Virus record (IMG/VR): IMGVR_UViG_3300032092_000286
Location: 1-22,364 of that record
Reading direction: 5' to 3' (one strand)
DNA from: a virus
DNA length: 22,364 bases
A program made the position numbers and the translations under genes. The notes below the pieces were generated by a model, which was not told where the DNA came from, ran no database searches, and worked only from the letters and a program-made list of their open reading frames with translations. Within the stretch, counting starts at the first letter, position 1, and every line of letters begins with the position of its first letter. Shown one piece after another: positions 6,977-13,065 of the stretch.

Positions 6977-8619
6977 GTGGAACCCTCTACAACGCCACCA
7001 AGCATAGAGCCATCGGCTTCACCAACGTGAGCAATGATCTGGCCCATCTGATAGTCACCGTTGATGGTGTTAGAGGTAAACTTAAATCGCAGTTCGCGCC
7101 GTTCTTCTTTGAACCAGACGATCTGCTCGTAAGGGGTAGCGGGCTCTGCATAGATTGTGCGCTCAGGTCCTTGAACTTCCAGCGCCTTGGCGTTGGCTCG
7201 TCCTGTCAGCTGAACAGTCATGTTTCCAGACTGCACAAAGTCAGGCTCAATGGCCTCAACCCGGATCCACTTGTTCTTAGATCCTCCTGAAGGAACCAGC
7301 ATACTCATGTCAGCCGTCTCAAAGTAAGAAGGAACAGCCGTGATGAATTGGCCGTCAATCTCGTTGACGTCATGCTCGTGCTGCCAGACCTTATAGCCTT
7401 CCTCGGGGACAGTGACACGCTGGTCACCTGCTTCCGTGATCCTAAGATCACTTGCCTCGGTGATCCGGTTGTTTGACACAAAGGTGGAAGTTTCTAGACC
7501 GCACAGAAATGGGGCAGCATAAATAGGCGACCATTCGCCAGCCGTCCGTCCGCTGTTAGGCAGTACAGTGTCATACCAAGTATTTTCGCGAACGTTGTAG
7601 ATGATGGCATGGGTGCATTCAGTTGCATCTCCGCGCGGATAGCACCACCAAATCTCACCATACCTAGGGACCTTGTAGGCCCACACACGTTGAGCAGCAG
7701 CCCTGTTTATACCGTCATAAAAGTAGTTGATGTTCAGGTTGTTAGGGATCTCTCGAACTACACCGTTAAACATCAGCATGCGGTCAGTACCTAACCAGTA
7801 ATAGATGCCGTCGTATTCAATGACCGAATTGGCTGACAAGATGCTGGAATAAGGGCTGATCGTGTCAAACTGGAAGATCTCGGTGCCTCCTACAAAAGAA
7901 GCCCGTATGACTGCATCCGCACTCCAAAAGAGACCTGCTGGAGCGTTACCTGGACCGCCTCGAAGTGCCAAAGCCCTGACAATCTTTTGACCTGCTACGC
8001 GGGCATTGCCTGAACCTACGCCTGTCAAGTCTGTTGGGGCTCCTGCAACTGACCAGCCAACGACACCGTCATTGCCAAAATACATCAGGTAGGGGTGCAG
8101 GGCTACTACGCCTCCCGTGGCACTGACGCCAGCAGGAAATGTCGTGATCTCAGTCAGGCGATCTGTCCCGGTCATGCTGCCAATAAAAATCTGACCGCCC
8201 TCAGTGTTGCAAAGACATCCTGCATTTGGAGCTACTTGGGCAACAATCATGTTTGCAGCCGGTATGGACTGCGTGTCATAGATTACGTCAAACTGCCAGA
8301 GGTTGTCGTCGCTGACGTTGTAGGTCATCGGAGTGCGGTCAGTGATCAGGCTTGTGTTGCCGCTTGCGTCAATGGTAAAACGCTCAACAAAGCCAGAACT
8401 GCCAGAATGGAAATAAGTCAGGCCGTTCTCTGTGAACGTCTTAACTCCACGGCTGATCTCCGTCAAGTATCTGTTGATGACGGTATAACCTCCAACCTTA
8501 CGAGGAAGGCCCCGTTGCCAACGGACCCATTGGCCGTCGACGTGGTAGTCGCCCTCGTACCTGGTACCATCGCGCTTGATGCCGGGCAGCGACTTCAGGA
8601 TGACTGGGGTTGTTGCCAT
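6973..8619 (-). CDS. Tail hub/nozzle-type protein, P22 gp10-like (beta-propeller expected)
   Basis: This encodes 548 residues; the ATG overlaps the upstream stop as TGATG. The N-terminus holds P-G-I-K-R-D-G-T-R-Y-E-G, then G-Q-W-V-R-W-Q-R-G-L-P-R-K-V-G-G-Y (about 12-45), a block typical of podovirus tail proteins that bind below the adaptor ring and close the DNA channel. The rest is beta-rich with many aromatic residues and repeated segments of the type Y-Y-W-L-G-T-D, Y-G-E-I-W-W-C-Y and N-V-R-E-N-T-W-Y, which suits a beta-propeller. The paired R-I-T-E-A-x-D-x-R and V-T-V-P-E-E segments at about 385-410 form a short internal repeat. Context supports this role: an adaptor gene lies two genes upstream. 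Equivalence to gp10 is inferred from motif style; a homologous nozzle protein of SU10-like phages is the alternative. Confidence 0.72.
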   Translation of the reverse strand: MATTPVILKSLPGIKRDGTRYEGDYHVDGQWVRWQRGLPRKVGGYTVINRYLTEISRGVKTFTENGLTYFHSGSSGFVERFTIDASGNTSLITDRTPMTYNVSDDNLWQFDVIYDTQSIPAANMIVAQVAPNAGCLCNTEGGQIFIGSMTGTDRLTEITTFPAGVSATGGVVALHPYLMYFGNDGVVGWSVAGAPTDLTGVGSGNARVAGQKIVRALALRGGPGNAPAGLFWSADAVIRASFVGGTEIFQFDTISPYSSILSANSVIEYDGIYYWLGTDRMLMFNGVVREIPNNLNINYFYDGINRAAAQRVWAYKVPRYGEIWWCYPRGDATECTHAIIYNVRENTWYDTVLPNSGRTAGEWSPIYAAPFLCGLETSTFVSNNRITEASDLRITEAGDQRVTVPEEGYKVWQHEHDVNEIDGQFITAVPSYFETADMSMLVPSGGSKNKWIRVEAIEPDFVQSGNMTVQLTGRANAKALEVQGPERTIYAEPATPYEQIVWFKEERRELRFKFTSNTINGDYQMGQIIAHVGEADGSMLGGVVEGST

Positions 8620-9809
8620 CAGTAGGTTCCGCCTTGAATCGGATCGAGTCCAATAGCTACTTGTGCAGCTGCCTGCGTTGCTGCAGTAAAGATTGCAATA
8701 CCTGTCGAGGTTCCGCCTAGGTTGATCAATGCATTTCCTGCAGTAGTTGCCCCTGTACCGCCGTCAGAGATGCCGATAGGAACAGACACACCGCCTGTAT
8801 CTGCTGCAACTACATTGGTGCCGTCAGAATATAAGATGGCCCGTGAACCTTGGTTGATAGCTATACCTGCGGCAATAGAGGTCTTAACAGTTAGCGTATA
8901 AGGGCCAGTCGTGCTGTTGGTCACCCAGTATTGCTGGACTGTTTGGGGCACAATAACGGTACGGTTGCCCGTCAAGACACCCGTAAAGTTGTAGGCGATG
9001 CGGTTTAACTCGCTGCCAGACAAGGTGTAGTTGCCTGTTCCTGCCACGCTAATCGACGTGTAGTCAAATGCAAAGACAGGCGATTGACCATATCCAAGCG
9101 TATAGAAATTGCTGCCGTCTGTAAAGATGATGGCAGAATCACCAGGCTGGAAACTTAGGGTAAGAGAGCCATTGATTGTCTGGGAGCCAGGAGGATCCAC
9201 AACAAGAGCTCCTGTACCTTCATTGCGAAGTTGGATAAACCAGTTGTTGCCAAGTGTACCAGCTGCTGCAGAAGTAAGGGTGCCAGCTCCACCATTCCAG
9301 ATAAATGTCTTGGCGCGATCATCGATGCCTGCTGTGTAGCTGGTTCCAAAGAATGTGACCGGCATGGCCAAAGACAAGAGGGACCCAATGGCAACCAAAC
9401 CTGTTCCAGCCAAGGAAGCAGCATTTGCAGTTGATACGGCAGCCCCATACTGGAATGCAAGCCATGTGCCGCCAGCCGTAGTGTTGCTGGTCAGATAAAT
9501 CTGCCAAACTTGGCCGGCAGTAGGAGCCGCAATTTGGGTGCCGGCGTTGTTCCTAATGATGAAGGAATTTGATCCAACGTTGTTGAACAGGATGGTCTGG
9601 CCTGTAGAAGCTTCCAAGGCGCTAGGCAGAGTCAGGCTCCAAGGACCTGAGGTGGCCGTGACATCCATGATGCCCGCAATTAAGTCAGTCGACGGTGCCG
9701 TCTCAAGGGCCCAGTCATACGTCGTGTTAGCAGTCAGGCTGACTGCGGCGTAGCTGATCTCTGCAGGAGAGATATTGCTGCCGCCAAAGATGTTGGTGTA
9801 GACGGTCAT
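8619..9809 (-). CDS. Tail-fibre-like structural protein
   Basis: This encodes 396 residues; the ATG lies one base after the adaptor stop, with GAGGCC upstream. It is rich in Thr, Ser, Gly, Ala and Asn and poor in charge, with beta-strand repeats typical of trimeric fibres. Two related units can be seen: N-N-V-G-S-N-S-F-I-I-R-N-N-A-G-T-Q near residue 75 and R-N-E-G-T-G-A-L-V-V-D-P-P-G near 195, each followed by a stretch of the form (P/A)G-Q/D-x-x-x-I (T-A-G-Q-V-W-Q-I and Q-P-G-D-S-A-I-I). The C-terminal 51 residues include G-I-S-D-G-G-T-G-A-T-T-A-G-N-A-L, a motif common in phage fibre shafts and ends. It sits between the adaptor and the tail hub gene, so it may be a proximal fibre or a collar/hub-attached decoration rather than the main receptor binder. 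No enzyme motif is visible. Confidence 0.75.
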   Translation of the reverse strand: MTVYTNIFGGSNISPAEISYAAVSLTANTTYDWALETAPSTDLIAGIMDVTATSGPWSLTLPSALEASTGQTILFNNVGSNSFIIRNNAGTQIAAPTAGQVWQIYLTSNTTAGGTWLAFQYGAAVSTANAASLAGTGLVAIGSLLSLAMPVTFFGTSYTAGIDDRAKTFIWNGGAGTLTSAAAGTLGNNWFIQLRNEGTGALVVDPPGSQTINGSLTLSFQPGDSAIIFTDGSNFYTLGYGQSPVFAFDYTSISVAGTGNYTLSGSELNRIAYNFTGVLTGNRTVIVPQTVQQYWVTNSTTGPYTLTVKTSIAAGIAINQGSRAILYSDGTNVVAADTGGVSVPIGISDGGTGATTAGNALINLGGTSTGIAIFTAATQAAAQVAIGLDPIQGGTY

Positions 9810-9810
9810 A

Positions 9811-10464
9811 TTAGGCCTCGTTTCTTACTGCACCACGGTCAAGGACCTTGCTCATGTCTTCACCTTGCAGCGCTTGTGCTGCTGATGCGTACATGGTTTG
9901 CCAGACTGGGATGCGTTCGTCGTTCTTCAGGAATGGAGTAGCTTCCAACAAGGTAGCATAGAGCAACAAGTTTGGAGCATACTGGGTAAGCCAGTTGGTC
10001 TGAGTGTTCTCATCCAACAAGGCAGGCAATTCGTAGTATAGGATCTCGATTGGGTAAGCAGCATCTGGGGTAGGAACAATGAGCCAATTGGTATAGTTGT
10101 AGTCAGCATAAAAGACAGGCTCGTCAACTTGCGTCTCGTCAGGCCAATAGCTTCTGACGTATTCGTAGCTGCGGGTAAAGAGCTGCTGCCTGGTATCATT
10201 ACCAGTCCCTGTTCCAATGTTCATCGAGATGGTATCGCGCCAGCGGTCTGGCTTTGCTAGGACAGCTACGCCAGCTTGCAAGGTCGTGACAACAGCCACC
10301 TGAAAGCCCTGAATCTTGAGGTCGCGGCTGATGCGGCGTTCGGCAAAATTGATCAGGCTAGGAATCTGTGCAAAGACAAGCGGGTCTGTGACCAATGAAG
10401 CGCCACGTTCCAGGTAGCTGCGGACGTCGTTCTGCAGCGACGTAAAGGTCATTGCTTGTGGCAT
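9811..10464 (-). CDS. Head-tail adaptor protein, SU10 type
   Basis: This encodes 217 residues; the ATG overlaps the endolysin stop as TAATG, and a second ATG at codon 5 is possible. Adaptors of this kind form a ring under the portal and join it to the tail nozzle. Typical features visible are an N-terminal helix (T-F-T-S-L-Q-N-D-V-R-S-Y-L-E-R-G), the block P-S-L-I-N-F-A-E-R-R-I-S-R-D-L-K (about 35-50), K-P-D-R-W-R-D-T-I-S-M (about 71-81), and a C-terminal segment Y-A-P-N-L-L-L-Y-A-T-L-L-E-A-T-P-F-L-K-N-D-E-R. The match to the adaptor family known from SU10/phiEco32-like podoviruses is good by eye. It precedes a fibre-like gene and the tail hub gene. The window contains another adaptor-like gene at 19972-20964, so the two rings may be distinct. 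Confidence 0.78.
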   Translation of the reverse strand: MPQAMTFTSLQNDVRSYLERGASLVTDPLVFAQIPSLINFAERRISRDLKIQGFQVAVVTTLQAGVAVLAKPDRWRDTISMNIGTGTGNDTRQQLFTRSYEYVRSYWPDETQVDEPVFYADYNYTNWLIVPTPDAAYPIEILYYELPALLDENTQTNWLTQYAPNLLLYATLLEATPFLKNDERIPVWQTMYASAAQALQGEDMSKVLDRGAVRNEA

Positions 10465-10802
10465 TAGACGTTCCTCTCAAAGTGCGGGCAGTCCACCAGG
10501 CTCTTGAAATTGCCGCCCCAACGGTTTTTGGGGTACAAGCTTTCCCAATAGGCTCCTAATGGCGCCAAGATTGTTTTGTCCCAGATGATCTTACCGTCTT
10601 TGAAGAAGTTTAGGTCAATTGCGCAACGTTTTAAATGGATCGAGTCCATGGTCTTGCTGCGTCCGGTCTTGACGTAGATGGCTTGCTGTTCAGGGGTGCG
10701 CTGCAATTCTCCACCAGTCACCATGAAGCCTTGCTCCGTAGCGTACTGGATCAGCTTGCAGGCATCTAACAAGAATGCTGCTTGTTCTTGGCTTAGGCTC
10801 AT
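10464..10802 (-). CDS. Endolysin, M15 family (VanY-like) L-Ala-D-Glu / D-Ala-D-Ala peptidase
   Basis: This encodes 112 residues; the ATG overlaps the holin-like stop (ATGA). M15 peptidases are zinc enzymes that cut peptidoglycan stem peptides; phage T5 endolysin is a well-known member. The expected ligands are all present: S54-I-H56 followed by D63 in A-I-D-L, and H107 in D104-C-P-H-F-E. Asp104, three residues before the last His, is in the position of the catalytic acid. The segment T-G-G-E-x-x-R-T-P-E-Q-Q-A-I-Y at 29-43 is also typical. There is no signal peptide and no cell-wall-binding domain, so release to the periplasm should depend on a holin; the gene immediately upstream is a good candidate. 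At 112 residues it is a compact catalytic domain with nothing missing that I can see. Confidence 0.9.
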   Translation of the reverse strand: MSLSQEQAAFLLDACKLIQYATEQGFMVTGGELQRTPEQQAIYVKTGRSKTMDSIHLKRCAIDLNFFKDGKIIWDKTILAPLGAYWESLYPKNRWGGNFKSLVDCPHFERNV

Positions 10803-11317
10803 TTGTCGCCCCCTTTGCGCATTTCCATGACCTTTTCAACAGTCCGGCCGCCAAAATACGCGGTCATCACTAACATGCCCCACTGTCCTAGCAAGTTGAC
10901 ATAAGCCTCTTGCACCTGAATGCCGGCGGCACTTAAGCCTGCAAAGATCAGGTAGGCCGTAAGGATATAAAGCAGGGTGCCTGGGCGAATGTTCTTAGAC
11001 AACCAAGAATCGGAAGCCATGTCAGCTTGCCAACGTTTTGATACATTGTCTTCTTGATTGGCTTGGGCTTCCAACAAGACTTTCAATTCTTCTTGTTCAA
11101 GTTTTGCTTTTTCAATGCCAAGTTCCAGCAGCCGCTCTTCATGGTCATATTGCAGCTGACGTAGCTTAGACACATCTTCTGGTGTTGGATTGTCACTGAT
11201 CTTGACGCCAAGCGCGTTTTCTACTACTTCCTTGCCCTTGGCTTGGATAGCAGACGATAAAAGACCCAGGCCATTTTGAGCCAAGGTCCCTAGTAAAGAT
11301 GCAACTATTGGTATCAT
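10799..11317 (-). CDS. Holin-like membrane protein, three-TM gene-transfer-agent holin type
   Basis: This encodes 172 residues; the ATG overlaps the preceding stop (ATGATA). A hydrophobic N-terminal helix covers about 4-23. A long charged coiled-coil-like region follows (46-95, Glu/Lys/Leu/Gln-rich), then the signature R-W-Q-A-D-M-A-S-D-S-W-L-S-K-N-I-R-P at about 95-112. Two further membrane helices follow at about 112-131 and 143-160, ending in Y-F-G-G-R-T-V-E-K. The S-D-S-W-L-S-K-x-I-R-P block followed by two helices is characteristic of the holin family named for gene transfer agent release. It is placed directly before the endolysin gene with overlapping codons, which supports a role in timing lysis. 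Function has not been shown for most members, so holin is probable rather than certain. Confidence 0.82.
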   Translation of the reverse strand: MIPIVASLLGTLAQNGLGLLSSAIQAKGKEVVENALGVKISDNPTPEDVSKLRQLQYDHEERLLELGIEKAKLEQEELKVLLEAQANQEDNVSKRWQADMASDSWLSKNIRPGTLLYILTAYLIFAGLSAAGIQVQEAYVNLLGQWGMLVMTAYFGGRTVEKVMEMRKGGDK

Positions 11318-11661
11318 TTATCTTCCTTTTTAAAGGTTGTCTTCATACCTGCCCTATCTTCTAAGATAGCTATGTGCAGCCGATTGACTTGAATGTCATC
11401 GCGATTCTTTTGAATCTCTTTTTCAAGGTCTTGTCGCAGTTTTTCCCTTGCGAGTTCAGCTCCGGTATTGCTAGCTTGCTTGTTGTCTGAAGTCACAACC
11501 AGGCTGATCTTGCTGTTCAGGATCGTCACCTCGTGCGACAAGTTTGACAAAGCACTCATCAGATAGACGACACAGGAAAACAACAAAGGCAATAGGGCGA
11601 ACGTGATCTTCTCAACCAGAGCACTCTTGGTTTCCATTGCCTGTATCTTTTCTTCGCTCAT
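11314..11661 (-). CDS. Small membrane protein with periplasmic coiled coil, possible inner-membrane spanin
   Basis: This encodes 115 residues; the ATG overlaps the upstream stop (ATGAGC). A short cytoplasmic-type N-terminus (1-18) leads into one membrane helix at about 19-39 (F-A-L-L-P-L-L-F-S-C-V-V-Y-L-M-S-A-L), then a hydrophilic region with heptad-like spacing from about 42 to 108, rich in Leu, Ile, Glu, Lys and Arg, and a basic tail. This layout, with one TM at the N-terminus and a coiled coil outside, matches the general design of Rz-type inner-membrane spanins, and the gene lies in the lysis block. No partner outer-membrane lipoprotein with a lipobox is visible, embedded or downstream, so the spanin idea is only a hypothesis. 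Confidence 0.72.
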   Translation of the reverse strand: MSEEKIQAMETKSALVEKITFALLPLLFSCVVYLMSALSNLSHEVTILNSKISLVVTSDNKQASNTGAELAREKLRQDLEKEIQKNRDDIQVNRLHIAILEDRAGMKTTFKKEDK

Positions 11662-11936
11662 TTTTTATCCTTTTCTTCCAGGCTTTTTAAGACCTTTTCA
11701 ATTCGAGCTTGATCCCGCTCAGCTTGTTTTTGTATCTTTAAGATGTCGAAATACATCATCGTCATGATTGGAAGCAGCAGGCAAAACAAGAGCATCAACA
11801 GGGCCACTGCAATTACGTATCCCGATTCAGGTGAATTGCGTACATCAGTGCCCAGACTTCCAGGATTACTAACAGGACCGCTCCAAGAATTAGTGCGTCG
11901 TGCTGCAACCTGTCGATCATTTTTTGTCGTTGCCAT
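11658..11936 (-). CDS. Small single-TM protein; start uncertain, overlaps upstream gene by 124 bases
   Basis: This encodes 92 residues if it begins at the ATG at 11936, which has GGAAGAG upstream. That start lies 124 bases inside the previous gene in another frame. Residues 40-62 form a strong membrane helix (Y-V-I-A-V-A-L-L-M-L-L-F-C-L-L-L-P-I-M-T-M-M-Y), followed by F-D-I-L-K-I-Q-K-Q and a charged helical tail to the end. The first 38 residues are polar and low in complexity, as expected of sequence constrained by the overlapping gene. Alternatives are GTG at 11807 or ATG at 11795, just after the upstream stop, but these would cut into the membrane helix and lack a ribosome binding site. 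The protein itself is convincing; the overlap may be real or may reflect a wrong start. Role unknown; it belongs to the lysis-region membrane cluster. Confidence 0.65.
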   Translation of the reverse strand: MATTKNDRQVAARRTNSWSGPVSNPGSLGTDVRNSPESGYVIAVALLMLLFCLLLPIMTMMYFDILKIQKQAERDQARIEKVLKSLEEKDKK

Positions 11937-12340
11937 TTTCTCTTCCGTTCAGCTATCACCTCTTGTTTAATCTCTTCTTCATGCTTCTTAGCAAGCCTTG
12001 CAAATTCTTTCTCGTACCTTGACCAGACTGCGCCCAAGGCTGGGTCTGTGTGGTAGATCAAATATTCACGAAGCTCCACTGCCTGCCGCTCAAGTTCAAT
12101 CTGGTTGAACACATTTTCAAGGGCTTGCGCCTTAAGCGATTTTTCCTTTGGCGGGTTTAACTCGTCGCGCTTTACTTCCTTTTTTACTTCCTCCTGCGCC
12201 TCAAAAAACTGCCCGATAAACCCTGAAATCTCCTTTGTTACTTTATAAAGATCTGACCCCGTGGCCTTTGCATCCTTGTAAAGCGCTATCCCTTGCTTGA
12301 TGCCAGCAATTGCGGCAAGGGCAAGGGTGATCGGCTCAAT
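11813..12340 (-). CDS. C-terminally anchored helical membrane protein with non-canonical (ATT) start or readthrough origin
   Basis: The frame is open from 12340 to the stop at 11813, 175 residues. It begins directly after the UAA of the upstream gene and in the same frame as it. The first codons are ATT-GAG-CCG-ATC, and no ATG, GTG or TTG occurs until a GTG at codon 77 (12112). Codons 1-76 look coding: a hydrophobic stretch I-T-L-A-L-A-A-I-A-G-I-K at about 4-15, then K-A-T-G-S-D-L-Y, G-Q-F-F-E-A-Q-E and a Lys/Glu-rich helix, which I recognise as the N-terminal half of this phage family. Residues 80-145 are charged and helical; a membrane helix covers about 148-170. The start could be ATT, as known for infC, or the region could be made by readthrough of the upstream UAA, or a few bases may be missing in the assembly. 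The ribosome binding site (TTGGGG) is weak. Confidence 0.7.
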   Translation of the reverse strand: MEPITLALAAIAGIKQGIALYKDAKATGSDLYKVTKEISGFIGQFFEAQEEVKKEVKRDELNPPKEKSLKAQALENVFNQIELERQAVELREYLIYHTDPALGAVWSRYEKEFARLAKKHEEEIKQEVIAERKRKWQRQKMIDRLQHDALILGAVLLVILEVWALMYAIHLNRDT

Positions 12341-12556
12341 TTACAGCCCCAAAAGCTTTTTGACAAACTCGGCGGCAACGCCAGGACCTAGCAGCACAAC
12401 TAGTATGACGACATACAACAGGTACTCGACCCTAGTCATGCGCTTGGAACCCTCATCAAAGCGGGTCTGAATGACCTCGTACCGCTGCGCGCAAATTGCC
12501 TCGTGGACACTTAGGCGCTTATCGGTCTCGTTGGCTAAATCGTGAACCGCTTCCAT
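12341..12556 (-). CDS. Small single-TM membrane protein
   Basis: This encodes 71 residues. The ATG follows the previous stop by five bases, with CAGGA nine bases upstream. The N-terminal 44 residues are polar and helical, with the recognisable block S-V-H-E-A-I-C-A-Q-R-Y-E (16-27) seen in small phage membrane proteins. A membrane helix spans about 45-63 (Y-L-L-Y-V-V-I-L-V-V-L-L-G-P-G-V), and the last residues are basic (K-K-L-L-G-L). With a cytoplasmic N-terminus it would be a type II or tail-anchored protein. It is the first of five membrane proteins before the endolysin and could be a holin, antiholin or superinfection factor; nothing in the sequence decides. Its UAA is directly followed, in frame, by 175 open codons. 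Confidence 0.8.
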   Translation of the reverse strand: MEAVHDLANETDKRLSVHEAICAQRYEVIQTRFDEGSKRMTRVEYLLYVVILVVLLGPGVAAEFVKKLLGL

Positions 12557-12561
12557 GTCGT

Positions 12562-12714
12562 TTATTCCTGTACTGGTTGCTCAGGGGCAGCAGTCTGCGC
12601 TTGAGCTTCTTTTTGAATGGCGTCTACCAGCTGAAACACATCCGCATAGGGTCGTGTTCCAAGATACTGCAATATGCCGTTTACGAGGTTTGTTGAGAGT
12701 TTGATGTCGTTCAT
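12562..12714 (-). CDS. Small conserved phage protein, 50 residues
   Basis: I translated 50 codons from the ATG at 12714, which overlaps the upstream stop (ATGA) and has TTGGAGC upstream. The protein begins M-N-D-I-K-L-S-T-N-L-V-N-G-I-L-Q-Y-L-G and continues with P-Y-A-D-V-F-Q-L-V-D-A-I-Q-K-E-A, forming two predicted amphipathic helices, then a Gln/Ala/Pro-rich tail. Small proteins with the same pattern (L-x-x-L-G-x-x-P-x-x-x-V-x-x-L-I/V-x-x-I-Q) are common beside tail and lysis genes in environmental phages, without a known function. Coupling at the start, a good ribosome binding site and uninterrupted packing support it as a real gene. Confidence 0.78.
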   Translation of the reverse strand: MNDIKLSTNLVNGILQYLGTRPYADVFQLVDAIQKEAQAQTAAPEQPVQE

Positions 12715-13055
12715 GCTAGCTCCAATGCTTTCCAAGATTGAGTTTCTTCATTCCAAGCGTACGGGCCGCCCTCTGTCGGCATAGCCACAGGAGCATCCCA
12801 CAGGCAAGTGTCTTCATTAAGTAGCCAAGAGGCAAAGGGTTGTGGCGGTATAAACGCATCACGTTGCTCGTCATAGGTATACCCAATGCCAGCATAGTTT
12901 TTACGCAAAGGTCTGTTTTCTGGGTGTTGACCGCCATGCGTGTTGTATGAGGTTTGCACCCATCCGTGACCAAAGATGCCAGAGTCAATGACATCTTGTT
13001 CGGCAACGATGACCTGAACTACTAACCCGTTTTCTACTTTTGCAAAGTGCGACAC
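12711..13055 (-). CDS. Conserved phage protein, Trp/Pro/Tyr-rich, possibly fibre-associated
   Basis: I choose the GTG at 13055, giving 114 residues (V-S-H-F-A-K-V-E-N-G), because a strong AAGGAG sits upstream and overlaps the stop of the adhesin gene. A longer version from 13163 would read through the adhesin gene in another frame. The protein has the blocks V-V-Q-V-I-V-A-E-Q-D-V-I, G-W-V-Q-T-S-Y-N-T, L-R-K-N-Y-A-G-I-G-Y-T-Y-D, R-D-A-F-I-P-P-Q-P-F-x-S-W-L-L-N and C-L-W-D-A-P-V, then a Trp-containing end. I know this arrangement from proteins of marine phages encoded beside tail fibres; their role is not established. A minor virion or fibre-assembly part is plausible from position only. Confidence 0.82.
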   Translation of the reverse strand: MSHFAKVENGLVVQVIVAEQDVIDSGIFGHGWVQTSYNTHGGQHPENRPLRKNYAGIGYTYDEQRDAFIPPQPFASWLLNEDTCLWDAPVAMPTEGGPYAWNEETQSWKALELA

Positions 13056-13065
13056 TTGTTTCTCC

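Noticed and set aside
11813-12112. 99-codon version of the C-terminally anchored protein starting at the GTG at 12112
   Set aside because: The 76 codons upstream are open and look coding, with a hydrophobic N-terminal helix, and the GTG has no good binding site.
10464-12340. Embedded Rz1-type lipoprotein
   Set aside because: No lipobox after a signal helix was found in the overlapping frames that I could read.
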